From: Pseudomonas sp. MMS21 TM103
GTDB lineage: Bacteria > Pseudomonadota > Gammaproteobacteria > Pseudomonadales > Pseudomonadaceae
Reading direction: 5' to 3'
Assembly (NCBI RefSeq): GCF_022132145.1
Contig: NZ_JAJISP010000002.1
Location: 802,029-866,028, forward strand
DNA: 64,000 nucleotides
Shown here: positions 16,829 to 27,513 of the stretch, one piece after another
How positions within the stretch are numbered: the stretch's first letter is position 1
Layout: each line of letters opens with the position of its first letter
Program-made: the position numbers and the translations under genes
The notes under the pieces: generated by a model
What the model was told of the DNA's origin: nothing
The model's input: only the letters and a program-made list of their open reading frames with translations
Databases searched by the model: none

Positions 16829-16860
16829 ATCACTACAGCTTGCAGCTTTCAACTGATTCC

Positions 16861-17676
16861 TTATGGCATCCGCTGCAAATCCCGCTGCGCCAGTTGCGCC
16901 GCAGAGGTCCCCGGATACTTCGCAATCACCTGCTGCAGAATACCTTTGGCCTTGTCCGTGTTACCCAGACGCATTTCAACGTCAGCGAGCTTGAACAACG
17001 AGTCGGGTACCTTCGCATGCTGCGGATAGGACTGACTGACACGAGCAAAGGCCTGACCGGCACCCTGCAGATCGCCTTTGGCCAGGTTCACCTCGCCCAG
17101 CCAATACTGGGCATTGCCGGCATATTGGCTGTTCGGGTATTTACGCACGAAGGCAGTAAACGCCTGGCTGGCCTTGTCAAAATCCTTGGCCTTGATCAGA
17201 TCGAAGGCAGCGTCATAAAACAGCTTTTCCTTCTCCGGATCAGCCGGATCACTGTTGCCTGGCGACTGACCAGCTGCCGCCGCTGAATTGCCAATGGCGC
17301 CAGCAGCACCAACGGCAGGGGAATTCTGGGTGGCCGCAGCACCTGCTGCTCCACTACTCAAACGCCGATCAAGATCCTGGTAACGCTCCAGGGCTTCTTG
17401 CTTCAAACGCTGAATTTCATTCTGCTGCTCTTCGAGCATGCCGCGCAGTTGCGCGATTTCTTGCTGCATCTGTTGCAGCTGGGTAAACACCATGCCTTGC
17501 GCCGAGATCGGGGTTTCAACCCCTCCCCCGGCGTAGGCGCCGGACGTGCCATAACCAGCGGGCGGATAACTGCTACTGCCATAATCGGCATTGTTATCCA
17601 CCACAGGAACCTCGGCCCAAGCCGTAAACGGCAGGCAGAGGGCCAAAATAGTCAGAGCACGGCGGCAGGTATGCAT
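16861..17676 (-). CDS. cpoB: Cell division coordinator CpoB (YbgF)
   Basis: Periplasmic protein of 271 residues that links Tol-Pal constriction with peptidoglycan synthesis by PBP1B. A signal peptide (ALTILALCLPFTAWA) is followed by a coiled coil at about residues 60-95 (LQQMQQEIAQLRGMLEEQQ) that trimerises, an Ala/Gly-rich linker (100-135), and C-terminal TPR repeats (YDAAFDLIKAKDFDKA; YAGNAQYWLGEVNLAKGD; PDSLFKLADVEMRLG). It is last in the tol-pal operon and begins five bases past the pal stop. Confidence 0.94.
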   Translation of the reverse strand: MHTCRRALTILALCLPFTAWAEVPVVDNNADYGSSSYPPAGYGTSGAYAGGGVETPISAQGMVFTQLQQMQQEIAQLRGMLEEQQNEIQRLKQEALERYQDLDRRLSSGAAGAAATQNSPAVGAAGAIGNSAAAAGQSPGNSDPADPEKEKLFYDAAFDLIKAKDFDKASQAFTAFVRKYPNSQYAGNAQYWLGEVNLAKGDLQGAGQAFARVSQSYPQHAKVPDSLFKLADVEMRLGNTDKAKGILQQVIAKYPGTSAAQLAQRDLQRMP

Positions 17677-17681
17677 GGCTA

Positions 17682-18182
17682 TTACTTACGCAGTTCTACG
17701 CGACGGTTCTGAGCCCAGGATTGCTCGTCGTTGCCAGTGGCAATCGCACGCTCTTCACCGTAGGAAACCAGTTCCAGCTGAGCTGGGGAAACACCCTGCA
17801 GCACCAGGTAACGCTGAACGGCTTTCGAGCGACGCTCGCCCAGAGCCATGTTGTATTCACGAGTACCGCGCTCGTCAGCGTGGCCTTCCAGAACAACGCG
17901 AGCGCCGTTGCTTTTCAGGTCCTTAGCGTGAACGTCGAGTGCACGCATAGCTTCGGCTTTCAGGTCGGCGCTGTCGTATTCGAAGTAGAACGTGGTGATA
18001 GCGCGCAGAGCAGCTTCTTCGCTCATGCTGCTATCTACGGAAGCAGTGTCAGCACCGTAACCAGCGTTCGGATCTACAGCGTCACCTTGACCAGCGGCAT
18101 CACCGCCTTTGGACGAACAACCAACAGCAACGGCCAGAGCCAGACCCAGTACAGCAAATTTGCCGAATTTCAGCATTTCCAT
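17682..18182 (-). CDS. pal: Peptidoglycan-associated lipoprotein Pal (OprL)
   Basis: Outer-membrane lipoprotein of 166 residues that anchors to peptidoglycan and binds TolB and TolA. The start is [15 protein letters not shown], with a lipobox ending AVGCSSKGG. The OmpA-like domain contains [38 protein letters not shown] and SYGEERA with the peptidoglycan-binding Asp and Arg residues. AGGAG lies seven bases before this ATG; an ATG three bases upstream and another at 18236 are less likely starts. Confidence 0.96.
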   Translation of the reverse strand: MEMLKFGKFAVLGLALAVAVGCSSKGGDAAGQGDAVDPNAGYGADTASVDSSMSEEAALRAITTFYFEYDSADLKAEAMRALDVHAKDLKSNGARVVLEGHADERGTREYNMALGERRSKAVQRYLVLQGVSPAQLELVSYGEERAIATGNDEQSWAQNRRVELRK

Positions 18183-18251
18183 CATGTAACTCCTAATGAA
18201 CCCCAGTGTGTTAAGCAGTATTACGTAGCAATACAACGGTGTAGCGCCGCA

Positions 18252-19550
18252 TCAGTTCAGGTAGGGGGACCAGGAAGGCTCTCGAACTTCGCCTTGAGCG
18301 GTAGGAAGAGGGAGCCTTACACGTCCATTGATGGACGCTAACATCAAGACTCCCCGACCCTGCTGGCGGGTCGCGTAGATTAGCATGGTGCCATTGGGTG
18401 CAACAGTGGGTGATTCATCCAAACTTGTGTCGGAAAGAATGCGCAAATTGCCACGCTGCAGGTCCTGGGCCGCTACCTTGAACACGGTGTACCCCTCCTG
18501 GCGATGGATCATCACCAGGGTCTTCTCATCCGCAGAGAGCTTCGGGTTGGCATTGTAGTTACCAACGAAGGTCACCCGCTCCACCGCTCCGCTGTTGATA
18601 TTGGTCTTATAGATCTGCGGCTTACCGGATCGATCCGAGGTGAAATAGATGGTACTGCCATCCTTCCCCCAGAATGGCTCGGTATCGATCGCTCCCTGAT
18701 TGGTCACACGACGCAACTGTCGCGAGCCCATCTCCATCACATAGATTTCCGGGTTGCCATCTTTAGACAGAACGAATGCCAGACGGCTGCCATCCGGCGA
18801 CCATGCCGGCGCACCGTTGAGCCCCTCGAAGTTGGTGACCTGCTCACGCCGGCCTGTGTCGATGTGCTGGACGAAGATGCGCGGACGCTTCTGCTCGAAC
18901 GACACGTAGGCGATACGACGGCCATCCGGCGCAAACGATGGCGAGAGGATCGGCTCGCGCGACTGCAGCAAGGTCACCGCACGGGCACCGTCGTAGTCGG
19001 AACGCTGCAGCGTGTAACGGGTGTTGTTGACCGAGAAGCGTTCGGCAGTGACATAGAGCATGCGCGTGGAAAACGCGCCCTTGACCCCGGTCAGCTTCTC
19101 GAACGACAAATCGGCGATATGGTGCGCCATATCACGCAGCTGATCGGTTCCGCCGCCGACGCTACCAGTCAGCACCTGCTGCTCGGTGGCCACATTGAAC
19201 AGGGCGAACTGCACCTGTAGACGCCCCCCACTGGGCAACATGCTGCCAACCAGGACATATTGCGCGCCCAGGGCTTTCCAGTCGCGGTAGATGATTTCAC
19301 TGGCCTGGCTCGGCCGGCTGATCATGTTCTGCGGTGGAACAGGCTCGAATACCCCCGAGTTCCGCAGGTCATCGCCGATAATCTTGGCCATATCCTCCGG
19401 CAATACGGTGCCACCTTGCCAGCCGAATGGCACGACGGCGATAGGTGTCGCACGGTCAGTACCTGTGCTGATCACTAGCGGATCAGCCGCCTGCACCGCA
19501 CCTGCCAACATGGCCAGACCGAGCAAGACGATACGCATCAGGGTATTCAC
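18252..19550 (-). CDS. tolB: Tol-Pal system periplasmic protein TolB
   Basis: Periplasmic beta-propeller of 432 residues bridging TolA and Pal. The signal peptide is followed by the N-terminal domain (about 22-160), then repeated PD40 propeller blades: [57 protein letters not shown] and [17 protein letters not shown]. It overlaps the tolA stop by four bases (ATGA), so translation is coupled. Confidence 0.97.
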   Translation of the reverse strand: MNTLMRIVLLGLAMLAGAVQAADPLVISTGTDRATPIAVVPFGWQGGTVLPEDMAKIIGDDLRNSGVFEPVPPQNMISRPSQASEIIYRDWKALGAQYVLVGSMLPSGGRLQVQFALFNVATEQQVLTGSVGGGTDQLRDMAHHIADLSFEKLTGVKGAFSTRMLYVTAERFSVNNTRYTLQRSDYDGARAVTLLQSREPILSPSFAPDGRRIAYVSFEQKRPRIFVQHIDTGRREQVTNFEGLNGAPAWSPDGSRLAFVLSKDGNPEIYVMEMGSRQLRRVTNQGAIDTEPFWGKDGSTIYFTSDRSGKPQIYKTNINSGAVERVTFVGNYNANPKLSADEKTLVMIHRQEGYTVFKVAAQDLQRGNLRILSDTSLDESPTVAPNGTMLIYATRQQGRGVLMLASINGRVRLPLPTAQGEVREPSWSPYLN

Positions 19551-20545
19551 AGACCTAAATCCTCCGGTTTGAAGACGGCACGTCGCTGCCGGTAAAGTCG
19601 ATCGAAAGTAGCGCGATCCAATTGTTGCATTTCAGCGATACGGCCAACGTTACGCACCGCCTGTACCGCGGAACTGTCAAAGGGCGCATCGCCACTGGAG
19701 CGGGTGACACTGGCGTTGATGATGGTGCCATCGGGCAACATCTCGATCAGTACTTCTACACTCATGCCGTTACGCGCAGATGGCGGCCTGCGCCACTGCT
19801 CGCTGACCAACTTGACGATCAAATCATCGAGACTGCCGGCAACCTGGTCGCCCACTTCATCGGCCAGCGCTTGCTGACGACCGACATCCTCAGATAACAG
19901 TTCGGCCAAGGCGGCGGCCTTCTTGTCTTCTGTGGCCTTGCGCTGAGCTGCCTCGGCAGCCTTTTTCTTGGCATCATCCGCGGCTTTTTTCTTGGCGGCT
20001 TCGGATGCGGCTTTTTTCTTGGCGTCTTCGGCGGCCTTCTTCTTGGCGTCTTCCGTCGTTTTCTTCTTGGCGTCCTCGGCAGCCTTCTTCTTCGCCGCCT
20101 CATCCGCCGCCTTTTTCTTGGCGATCTCGGCTAGTTTCTTCTGCTCGGCCGCTTTCTTTTCTGCTTCCGACTGCTTAGCCGCATCGGCTTTCTTCGCCGC
20201 ATCGGCCTTTTGAGCCTCCTCGACCTTCTTTTGTTCCGCAGCTTTAGCCGCAATGGCCTGTTTTTCCTTATCGGCCTTCTTTTGCTCCAGCTGTTCGCTC
20301 TCATAAATCGGCGCGGTGGTTTTCTTGGTCTCACCGGCAATTTTCTGGTTGGTCTGGGTGGTCGCCTGACTCTGTGACTTCAGCTGATACAGGGTTGCCT
20401 GGACGATCGGCCGGGCCGGCGGCAAGTCAGGAGCGAAAGCAAAGCTGACGAACAGCATGGCGAACATCAAGGTATGCAGCGCCACAGCCCAAACCACTGG
20501 CCAAAACAGACTTTCCGACGGAGACGGCTCGCGTTGCTGACGCAT
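19547..20545 (-). CDS. tolA: Tol-Pal envelope protein TolA
   Basis: Inner-membrane protein of 332 residues that spans the periplasm and uses the proton motive force via TolQR. A single membrane segment (about residues 14-37) is followed by a long Lys/Ala/Glu-rich helical domain (about 75-215) made of repeats such as [10 protein letters not shown], and a globular C-terminal domain ([38 protein letters not shown]) that binds TolB and Pal. The Ala/Lys repeats make the DNA repetitive at about 19930-20230. It overlaps tolR by one base (TGATG). Confidence 0.96.
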   Translation of the reverse strand: MRQQREPSPSESLFWPVVWAVALHTLMFAMLFVSFAFAPDLPPARPIVQATLYQLKSQSQATTQTNQKIAGETKKTTAPIYESEQLEQKKADKEKQAIAAKAAEQKKVEEAQKADAAKKADAAKQSEAEKKAAEQKKLAEIAKKKAADEAAKKKAAEDAKKKTTEDAKKKAAEDAKKKAASEAAKKKAADDAKKKAAEAAQRKATEDKKAAALAELLSEDVGRQQALADEVGDQVAGSLDDLIVKLVSEQWRRPPSARNGMSVEVLIEMLPDGTIINASVTRSSGDAPFDSSAVQAVRNVGRIAEMQQLDRATFDRLYRQRRAVFKPEDLGL

Positions 20546-20997
20546 CAGGGGGCCTCGGTGATCAGCCCGACGTTACCCACGTCGGCCTGCTGCAAGCCAC
20601 TCATGGCCGCCATGACGCTACCGTAATCGACCGCTTTGTCGCCGCGAACGAACACCTGTACCTGCTTACCCTGGGCACGGCTCTGCCGAATGATCGCGGT
20701 TACGGCCGCGGTCATGTCTTCCAGGGTCATGGCCTGATCCTGCACGGTATCGACATCGACTTCCGTGCCCATATTCCAGAAGTAGGACTTGTCTGCCTTG
20801 ATCGAGATCGTCAGGACCTGAGCGTTATTATCCTGGGGCAAGACTTCACTGCTGACCTGCGGCAGATCGACCTTGACTCCCTGGTTGAGCATCGGCGCGG
20901 TGACCATGAAGATAACCATCAGTACCAACATCACGTCGATGTAGGGCACCACATTCATCTCGGAAACCGGCTTGCGTCTGTTGCGAATTCTGGCCAT
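20545..20997 (-). CDS. tolR: Tol-Pal proton-channel subunit TolR
   Basis: ExbD/TolR-family protein of 150 residues. One N-terminal membrane segment holds the proton-carrying Asp in NVVPYIDVMLVLMVIFMV, followed by a periplasmic domain ending in VFVRGDKAVDYGSVMAAMSG. With TolQ it forms the energising channel. Order and spacing fit the conserved tol operon. Confidence 0.97.
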   Translation of the reverse strand: MARIRNRRKPVSEMNVVPYIDVMLVLMVIFMVTAPMLNQGVKVDLPQVSSEVLPQDNNAQVLTISIKADKSYFWNMGTEVDVDTVQDQAMTLEDMTAAVTAIIRQSRAQGKQVQVFVRGDKAVDYGSVMAAMSGLQQADVGNVGLITEAP

Positions 20998-21029
20998 GGC
21001 TTGAAACCTATCTTGAGAGAGCCTAAGGC

Positions 21030-21725
21030 TTAGTCGTCGCTGGTGTGTACCTTGCGGTGCAGGATCGCCTGAAACTCATCGGCGAACGTGTAGTAGCGAC
21101 CGATCAACATCTCGCCACGCGAAGTGAAGCGGTTGTAGGCGATGACCGCGGGAATCGCCGCAAACAGGCCGATAGCGGTGGCAATCAGCGCCTCGGCAAT
21201 ACCCGGCGCCACGGTGGCCAGAGTCGCTTGCTGCACCTGGGCCAGGCCGCGAAAGGCGTTCATGATCCCCCACACGGTGCCGAACAAACCGATATAGGGG
21301 CTGGTGGAGCCGACTGTGGCCAGGAATGGCAGGCTCTGCTCGAGCTTCTCTTCTTCACGCGAAATAGCCACGCGCATGCCGCGCGCCACCCCGTCCATTA
21401 CCGCATCGGGATCGACACCCTGCTGCTGACGCAGTCGGGAGAACTCCTTGAAGCCAGCGCGGAAGATCTGCTCCAGCCCTGAGTCAGGGTCCGGGTTGCT
21501 ACCCGCCTGGCGATACAGCTTGGACAGGTCGATACCGGACCAGAAACGCTCTTCGAAGTTGTCCAGGGCGCGCTTGGCGGCGCGCAGCAAGGTGCTGCGC
21601 TGGAAAATCATGACCCACGAGGTGACCGAGGCGGCCACCAGCGTCAACATCACCAGCTGCACCACCAGACTGGCATTGCTGATCAAACTCCACATCGACA
21701 TGTGGTCAACTGCGTTGGCTTCCAC
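21030..21725 (-). CDS. tolQ: Tol-Pal proton-channel subunit TolQ
   Basis: ExbB/TolQ/MotA-family membrane protein of 231 residues with three segments. The first is at residues 13-38. The second and third are in the conserved PYIGLFGTVWGIMNAF and GIAEALIATAIGLFAAIPAVIAYN, quoted in part, which hold the channel-lining Thr residues. It starts two bases after the ybgC stop, giving the ybgC-tolQRAB-pal-cpoB order. Confidence 0.97.
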   Translation of the reverse strand: MEANAVDHMSMWSLISNASLVVQLVMLTLVAASVTSWVMIFQRSTLLRAAKRALDNFEERFWSGIDLSKLYRQAGSNPDPDSGLEQIFRAGFKEFSRLRQQQGVDPDAVMDGVARGMRVAISREEEKLEQSLPFLATVGSTSPYIGLFGTVWGIMNAFRGLAQVQQATLATVAPGIAEALIATAIGLFAAIPAVIAYNRFTSRGEMLIGRYYTFADEFQAILHRKVHTSDD

Positions 21726-21727
21726 GC

Positions 21728-22180
21728 TTACTCTCCTGCTTTGGCTTTATCCACGTCGCTGAGGCCGGCAAAGGCCGCACGCAGAGCTTCGGGAATGGCC
21801 CGGGGTTTCAAATTGTCGGCGCGCACACAGGCCACCAGGAACTGCCCTTCACAGAGCAGCGCATCATCCGTGGCCCGCCTGACCTGCTGACGAAAACGCA
21901 GGCTGGCACGGTTTAATTCCATTACTTGCGCACTTACCAGCAACTCATCATCCAGCCGTGCCGGCGCGTGATAGCGCGCCTCACTGGAGTGCACGACAAA
22001 CAACAGGCCCTCACCCGCCAGCGTCGACTGGGCAAAGCCCAGGTCACGCAGCCGCTCGGTGCGAGCCCGTTCCATGAATTTGAGGTAGTTGACGTAGTAG
22101 ACGATGCCGCCTGCATCGGTGTCTTCGAAATAGACCCGGCAACGATAGGCGAAAGGCTGAACTCCGTTTTGCGCGTGCAT
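21728..22180 (-). CDS. ybgC: Tol-Pal-associated acyl-CoA thioesterase YbgC
   Basis: Hot-dog-fold thioesterase of 150 residues acting on short acyl-CoA or acyl-ACP. The catalytic pattern is [25 protein letters not shown], seen here with the active-site Asp in [10 protein letters not shown]. The C-terminal strand pattern ([29 protein letters not shown]) is normal. It is the first gene of the tol operon, 53 bases after ruvB. Confidence 0.94.
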   Translation of the reverse strand: MHAQNGVQPFAYRCRVYFEDTDAGGIVYYVNYLKFMERARTERLRDLGFAQSTLAGEGLLFVVHSSEARYHAPARLDDELLVSAQVMELNRASLRFRQQVRRATDDALLCEGQFLVACVRADNLKPRAIPEALRAAFAGLSDVDKAKAGE

Positions 22181-22233
22181 ACTCTAGTGCTAGCTCCTGA
22201 ACTTGCCAATCACTGGCAGAAAGTATTTTTTGC

Positions 22234-23286
22234 TTAGTCGTCATCAACAGCAGACAAGTCGACGGGCGGTAATTCCCCCATGCGTTTCGGCATGTTCAGG
22301 CCGAAATGCAGGTAGGCATGCCGGGTCACCACGCGTCCGCGCGGCGTACGCATGATGTAGCCCTGCTGAATCAGGTAAGGCTCCAGTACATCTTCGATGG
22401 TGTGGCGCTCTTCACTGATCGCCGCCGCCAGGCTGTCGACCCCTACCGGACCGCCATCGAACTTCTCGATCATGGTCAGCAGCAAGCGACGATCCTGGTG
22501 ATCGAAGCCGCGCTCATCGACATCCAGCAAATTCAGCGCCGAATCGGCAATCTGCCGGGTGATGTCACCCTGGCCACGCACCTGGGCGAAATCCCGTACG
22601 CGTCGCAGCAGGCGATTGGCGATACGCGGCGTTCCGCGGGCGCGCCGGGCGATCTCGAAGGCGCCCTGGGCCTCGATCGGCAACCCGAGGATGCCTGCCG
22701 AACGGGTGACAATCGTGGTCAGGTCCTCGGTGTTGTAGAACTCCAGGCGCTGGACGATACCGAAACGATCGCGCAACGGGTTGGTCAGCATGCCCGCGCG
22801 CGTGGTGGCGCCAACCAGGGTGAAGGCCGGCAGGTCGAGCTTGATCGAACGCGCGGCCGGACCTTCACCGATCATGATATCGAGCTGAAAATCTTCCATT
22901 GCCGGATACAGGACTTCCTCGACGATCGGCGAGAGGCGATGGATTTCATCGATGAACAGCACATCACCCGGTTCAAGATTGGTCAGCAGTGCGGCCAGAT
23001 CGCCCGGCCGCTCAAGCACCGGGCCGGAGGTGCTCTTGATCGACACCCCCATTTCCTGGGCGATGATATTGGCCAGGGTGGTCTTGCCAAGCCCCGGCGG
23101 ACCGAAGATCAGGGTGTGATCGAGGGCTTCACTGCGCCCCCTGGCGGCCTGGATGAACAGCTCCATCTGCTCGCGCACGCTCGGCTGGCCGATGTATTCG
23201 GCCAGCTTCAACGGCCGAATGGCACGATCGACCTGCTCATCGCGGTCGCGGGTAGTGGCGGTAATCAGGCGATCTGCTTCTAACAT
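22234..23286 (-). CDS. ruvB: Holliday junction branch-migration ATPase RuvB
   Basis: AAA+ motor of 350 residues that drives branch migration on the RuvA-bound junction. Walker A is [11 protein letters not shown], Walker B is [10 protein letters not shown], sensor 1 is [10 protein letters not shown], and the C-terminal winged helix ends [15 protein letters not shown]. It lies six bases after ruvA. The ruvCAB order is the usual one for Pseudomonas. Confidence 0.98.
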   Translation of the reverse strand: MLEADRLITATTRDRDEQVDRAIRPLKLAEYIGQPSVREQMELFIQAARGRSEALDHTLIFGPPGLGKTTLANIIAQEMGVSIKSTSGPVLERPGDLAALLTNLEPGDVLFIDEIHRLSPIVEEVLYPAMEDFQLDIMIGEGPAARSIKLDLPAFTLVGATTRAGMLTNPLRDRFGIVQRLEFYNTEDLTTIVTRSAGILGLPIEAQGAFEIARRARGTPRIANRLLRRVRDFAQVRGQGDITRQIADSALNLLDVDERGFDHQDRRLLLTMIEKFDGGPVGVDSLAAAISEERHTIEDVLEPYLIQQGYIMRTPRGRVVTRHAYLHFGLNMPKRMGELPPVDLSAVDDD

Positions 23287-23292
23287 CGGGAG

Positions 23293-23898
23293 TTACACCA
23301 TTCCCTTCAGGGCACGACGGATCATATCTTCACTGCTCAGCCCATCTTGCTTGACGGCGGATACGGCGCGACTGGCTTCTTGAGGTTTGTAACCCAGGGA
23401 AATAAGCGCGCTGACTGCATCATTCTCCGCATGTGGGACTGCACCAGCGGCGCGAGGTTCAACGACCAGAGTCGCCATGCCCGGCACCGCCTCCCAAGCC
23501 TTGAAGCGATCTTTCAACTCAACCAGCAGGCGCTCGGCAGTTTTCTTGCCGACGCCGGGGATTTTCACCAGTACCGAAGTGTCTTGCGCCTGCACGCAAC
23601 GCACCAGCTCATCGACTTCCAGCCCGGACATCAAGGCCAGCGCCAGTTTCGGACCAACGCCGTTAAGCCGGATCAACTCGCGAAACAGCTGGCGCTCGCG
23701 CTTCTCGAAGAAGCCATAGAGCAGGTGCGCATCTTCACGCACCACCAGGTGCGTGTGCAGGGTCAACGGCTCGCCGAGCGCGGGCAAACGGTACAAGGTT
23801 GTCATGGGCACTTCCAGCTCATAGCCCAGACCATTCACATCCAGAATCAAATGTGGCGGCTGTTTCTCCGCCAAGGTGCCGCACAAACGTCCAATCAC
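23293..23898 (-). CDS. ruvA: Holliday junction DNA-binding protein RuvA
   Basis: 201-residue protein that forms a tetramer holding the four-way junction for RuvB. Domain I is an OB-fold ([15 protein letters not shown]), domain II has two helix-hairpin-helix motifs ([38 protein letters not shown]), and domain III ([18 protein letters not shown]) contacts RuvB. Confidence 0.98.
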   Translation of the reverse strand: MIGRLCGTLAEKQPPHLILDVNGLGYELEVPMTTLYRLPALGEPLTLHTHLVVREDAHLLYGFFEKRERQLFRELIRLNGVGPKLALALMSGLEVDELVRCVQAQDTSVLVKIPGVGKKTAERLLVELKDRFKAWEAVPGMATLVVEPRAAGAVPHAENDAVSALISLGYKPQEASRAVSAVKQDGLSSEDMIRRALKGMV

Positions 23899-23919
23899 CG
23901 CTGCTTTCCTTGAGTAAGG

Positions 23920-24444
23920 CTATAAACGAAGGCGGCCGCCGCGCCGCTTGGCGGCGACCAGACCGTGTGGAATCAGGCTTTGACGGTGATGGGCATGGCA
24001 CAGCGCAATCGCCAGGGCATCCGAGGCATCGATCTGCGGTTTCTGCACCAGCTTGAGCAAGTGCATGACCATCATCTGCACCTGCTCCTTGTCCGCGCCA
24101 CCGGTGCCGGCAATCGCCTGCTTGACCTGGGTCGCGGTGTACTCGGCAATATCCAGCCCCGCCTCGATCCCCGCCACGATAGCGACGCCGCGGGCCTGGC
24201 CCAGTTTGAGCGCCGAGTCCGGGTTGCGCGCCATGAACACCTGCTCGATGCCCATGGTCACCGGCCCGTAGGTCTCGATCACCTCGCGCACGCCGCGAAA
24301 AACGATTTGCAACCGCTCCGGCATCGAGCCGCTACCAGTACGGATACAGCCCGAGGCGACATACTCACAGCTGCGTCCGGTATCACGCACCACACCATAA
24401 CCGGTGATGCGCGAGCCGGGGTCGATACCGAGGATCAACGTCAT
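23920..24444 (-). CDS. ruvC: Holliday junction resolvase RuvC
   Basis: Mg2+-dependent endonuclease of 174 residues with an RNase H-like fold. The catalytic acidic residues are in [15 protein letters not shown] (Asp), MGIEQVF (Glu) and [15 protein letters not shown] (two Asp). It is first in ruvCAB, 21 bases before ruvA, and is separated from yebC by a terminator. Confidence 0.98.
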   Translation of the reverse strand: MTLILGIDPGSRITGYGVVRDTGRSCEYVASGCIRTGSGSMPERLQIVFRGVREVIETYGPVTMGIEQVFMARNPDSALKLGQARGVAIVAGIEAGLDIAEYTATQVKQAIAGTGGADKEQVQMMVMHLLKLVQKPQIDASDALAIALCHAHHRQSLIPHGLVAAKRRGGRLRL

Positions 24445-24554
24445 GCCCTACCATCCGCTCGAGTTGTCGACCAATGCCGACGGCCATACTGTTTATCTAT
24501 CCAGTCGGCGAGTATAGGGGCAGGCATCGGCGCCGTCACCCACATAGCAGCCAT

Positions 24555-24577
24555 AAAAAAGCCGGGAGCTCCCGGGC
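24555..24577 (-). terminator. Intrinsic terminator downstream of yebC
   Basis: The self-complementary GCCGGGAGCTCCCGGC is followed on the minus strand by TTTTTT. It ends yebC transcription and implies that ruvC has its own promoter between 24445 and 24554. Confidence 0.85.
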
Positions 24578-24620
24578 AACTTCTTCCCAGCAACTTCCGG
24601 CCCTTTCGCTCAAGCAACAA

Positions 24621-25367
24621 TCAGCCAAGCTGCTCCATGATCTCGTCGGGGATCTCGGCGTTGTGGTAGACGTTCTGCACGTCGTCGAGGTCTTCCAGCA
24701 TGTCGATCAGCTTGATCACTTTCTGTGCGGTTTCCAGGTCCGTGACCGGCGCACTGATCGACGGGATCATCGCCACCTCGGCCTCGTCACCCTTGAACCC
24801 GGCATGGCCCAGCGCCTCGTTTACCGCGTGGAAGTCGGCAAACGCGGTATAGACCTCGACCGAACCGTCCTCCGCACTGACGATATCGTCGGCACCGGCC
24901 TCCAGCGCCGCCTCCATCAAGGCATCTTCATCGACCCCCGGGGCGTAGCTGATCTGCCCTTTGCGCTCGAACATGTAGGCCACCGAACCATCGGTACCCA
25001 GGTTGCCGCCGCATTTGGTAAAGGCATGGCGCACTTCGGCTGCGGTGCGATTGCGGTTATCGGTCATGGCTTCGACGAAGATTGCCACGCCACTGGGCGC
25101 ATAACCTTCGTAACTCAGCTCGACCATGTTGTCGGCTTCGTCCGAGCCGACGCCACGGGCGATTGCCCGGTCGATGGTGTCCCGGGTCATGTTGGCGGTC
25201 AGCGCCTTTTCCACGGCCAGGCGCAGACGCGGATTGTCGGCCGGCAGACCACCGCCCTTGGCGGCAACGGTCAGCTCACGAATGAGCTTGGTGAAGATCT
25301 TGCCGCGCTTGGCGTCTTGACGCCCTTTGCGGTGTTTGATGTTGGCCCATTTGGAATGACCAGCCAT
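24621..25367 (-). CDS. yebC: YebC/PmpR-family protein
   Basis: 248-residue YebC/TACO1-family protein. It opens [22 protein letters not shown], read in parts, the family hallmark, and has the [11 protein letters not shown] block. Family members have been described as DNA-binding regulators (PmpR controls pqsR in P. aeruginosa) and, more recently, as ribosome-associated factors easing proline-rich translation. It lies between aspS and ruvC as in P. aeruginosa, which favours the name pmpR. Confidence 0.93.
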   Translation of the reverse strand: MAGHSKWANIKHRKGRQDAKRGKIFTKLIRELTVAAKGGGLPADNPRLRLAVEKALTANMTRDTIDRAIARGVGSDEADNMVELSYEGYAPSGVAIFVEAMTDNRNRTAAEVRHAFTKCGGNLGTDGSVAYMFERKGQISYAPGVDEDALMEAALEAGADDIVSAEDGSVEVYTAFADFHAVNEALGHAGFKGDEAEVAMIPSISAPVTDLETAQKVIKLIDMLEDLDDVQNVYHNAEIPDEIMEQLG

Positions 25368-25418
25368 AACTCACTCCGTCATCACTTAAATCAGGTTTCG
25401 GACAACCCATAACGAAGA

Positions 25419-25437
25419 AGCCTGGCAAACCCAGGCT
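25419..25437 (-). terminator. Weak intrinsic terminator candidate downstream of aspS
   Basis: AGCCTGG pairs with CCAGGCT across CAAAC, followed on the minus strand by TCTT. The T-tract is poor, so read-through into yebC is likely. Confidence 0.45.
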
Positions 25438-25455
25438 CCTTGTCGTCGGCAAGGC

Positions 25456-27231
25456 TTACTCGGCCTTGGGCTGCTCGCGCAGGCGAATGTGCAATTCGCG
25501 CAACGCCTTGGTATCCACCACACCCGGTGCCTGAGTCATGACGCAGGCCGCGCTCTGGGTTTTCGGGAAGGCAATCACTTCGCGGATCGATTGGGCGCCG
25601 GTCATCAGCATCACCAGACGATCCAGACCGAAGGCCAGACCACCATGTGGCGGCGCACCGAACTTGAGGGCATCGAGGAGGAAGCCGAACTTCTCCTGCT
25701 GCTCCTCCTCGCCAATGCCGAGCAGGCGGAACACCGCCTGCTGCATTTCCTTGCGATGGATACGGATCGAGCCGCCACCCAGCTCGGTGCCATTGAGTAC
25801 CATGTCGTAGGCACGCGACAGCGCGGTGGCCGGGTTGGCCGCCAACTCCTCGGGGCTGCACTTCGGCGCGGTGAACGGGTGGTGCAGTGCATTCAGGCTG
25901 CCATCGTCGCTCTCCTCGAACATCGGGAAGTCAACGACCCACAGCGGTGCCCACTCGCACGTGAACAGATTGAGGTCATGGCCCAGCTTGATCCGCAGCG
26001 CGCCGAGGGCTTCGCTGACGATCTTGGCCCTGTCGGCACCGAAGAACACGATATCGCCATCGACCGCACCGACGCGATCGAGGATCACGTTGAGATTGTC
26101 CAGCGGGATATTCTTGACGATCGGTGACTGCAGACCTTCGACACCCTTGGCGCGCTCGTTGACCTTGATATAGGCCAGGCCACGGGCACCGTAGATGCCG
26201 ACGAACTTGGTGTAGTCGTCGATCTGCTTGCGCGGTGTGCTCGCCCCACCTGGCACGCGCAACGCCGCAACCCGGGATTTCGGGTCGTTGGCCGGGCCGC
26301 TGAACACCTTGAAATCGACGTCCTTGAGCTGATCGGCAACATCCACCAGCTCCAGCGGGATGCGCAGGTCCGGCTTGTCCGAGCCATAGCGGCGCATGGC
26401 TTCCTCGAAGGTCATGTGCGGGAAGTCGGCGAATTCGACATCCAGCACTTCCCTGAACAGCTGGCGGATCATCTTCTCGGTAATGCCCATGATGTCGGCT
26501 TCATCGAGAAAGCTGGTCTCGATGTCGATCTGGGTGAATTCCGGCTGACGATCGGCGCGCAGGTCTTCGTCGCGGAAGCACTTGGCGATCTGGTAGTAGC
26601 GGTCGAAGCCGGCGACCATCAACAGCTGCTTGAACAGCTGCGGCGACTGCGGCAGGGCGAAGAAACTGCCGGCGTGGGTGCGGCTCGGTACCAGGTAGTC
26701 ACGCGCACCCTCAGGCGTGGCGCGGGTGAGGATCGGCGTCTCCACGTCGAGGAAGCCGTTCTCGTCCAGGTAGCGACGGATGCTGGTGGTGATGCTCGAA
26801 CGCAGCTTCAACTTGGCCGCCATTTCTGGACGACGCAGGTCGATGAAGCGGTAACGCAGGCGGGTTTCTTCGCCGACATCGCTGTACTCGTTGAGCGGGA
26901 ACGGCGGGGTTTCCGCCTCGTTCAACACTTCCAGCTCATAACCGAGCACCTCGATGGCGCCGCTGGCCATGTTGGCATTGCCAGCACCAGCGGGACGCAG
27001 GCGCACCTTGCCGGTGATCTTCACCACATATTCGCTGCGCACTTTATCGGCGACGGCAAAGGTCTCGGCGCGATCAGGATCGAATACCACCTGGGCCAGA
27101 CCTTCGCGGTCACGGATGTCGAGGAAGATCACCCCGCCATGGTCTCGGCGGCGATGTACCCAACCGCAAAGGATGACTTCCTGGCCGTCCAGGCTCTCGT
27201 TCAGTTGGCCGCAATAATGGCTGCGCATCAT
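25456..27231 (-). CDS. aspS: Aspartyl-tRNA synthetase
   Basis: Class IIb aminoacyl-tRNA synthetase of 591 residues. An N-terminal OB-fold ([19 protein letters not shown]) binds the anticodon, motif 2 is in [20 protein letters not shown], and motif 3 is in [16 protein letters not shown]. The bacterial GAD insertion domain occupies about residues 290-420. Non-discriminating forms charging tRNA-Asn as well occur in pseudomonads; the sequence alone does not settle this. It is the first gene of the leftward run and diverges from the HPt-HD-GYP gene. Confidence 0.98.
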   Translation of the reverse strand: MMRSHYCGQLNESLDGQEVILCGWVHRRRDHGGVIFLDIRDREGLAQVVFDPDRAETFAVADKVRSEYVVKITGKVRLRPAGAGNANMASGAIEVLGYELEVLNEAETPPFPLNEYSDVGEETRLRYRFIDLRRPEMAAKLKLRSSITTSIRRYLDENGFLDVETPILTRATPEGARDYLVPSRTHAGSFFALPQSPQLFKQLLMVAGFDRYYQIAKCFRDEDLRADRQPEFTQIDIETSFLDEADIMGITEKMIRQLFREVLDVEFADFPHMTFEEAMRRYGSDKPDLRIPLELVDVADQLKDVDFKVFSGPANDPKSRVAALRVPGGASTPRKQIDDYTKFVGIYGARGLAYIKVNERAKGVEGLQSPIVKNIPLDNLNVILDRVGAVDGDIVFFGADRAKIVSEALGALRIKLGHDLNLFTCEWAPLWVVDFPMFEESDDGSLNALHHPFTAPKCSPEELAANPATALSRAYDMVLNGTELGGGSIRIHRKEMQQAVFRLLGIGEEEQQEKFGFLLDALKFGAPPHGGLAFGLDRLVMLMTGAQSIREVIAFPKTQSAACVMTQAPGVVDTKALRELHIRLREQPKAE

Positions 27232-27513
27232 GGTGGTAATCGCTTCTCTTGAGTCTTGAATTCGTTGGACCGCGTGGATTGCGGCGCTTGTCCGGGGCCA
27301 TGCCTGCCGGCAGGTTCACGCGGTATTTTCTGCAATTGCTACATGCGACGGGGCCAGCAATCGACCAACGGCGCGCTTGCGCCTGACCGCCCTCAACCCG
27401 CGTTTCGCGGCAAAGCGCGGGATTATATATGGTTAAGCCGCCACTTGCAGCCGCCGCCCCAAGCGCTTTTGTCCGTCCGCCTATACTCAGCTCCACCTAG
27501 ACGGAGATCGCCC

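Noticed and set aside
19968..20213. Plus-strand Ala/Phe-repeat frame
   Set aside because: It is the complement of the Lys/Ala repeats of tolA.
19930..20230. Tandem repeat or CRISPR-like array
   Set aside because: The repetition is the coding of TolA's Lys/Ala helix, with no constant repeat-spacer pattern.
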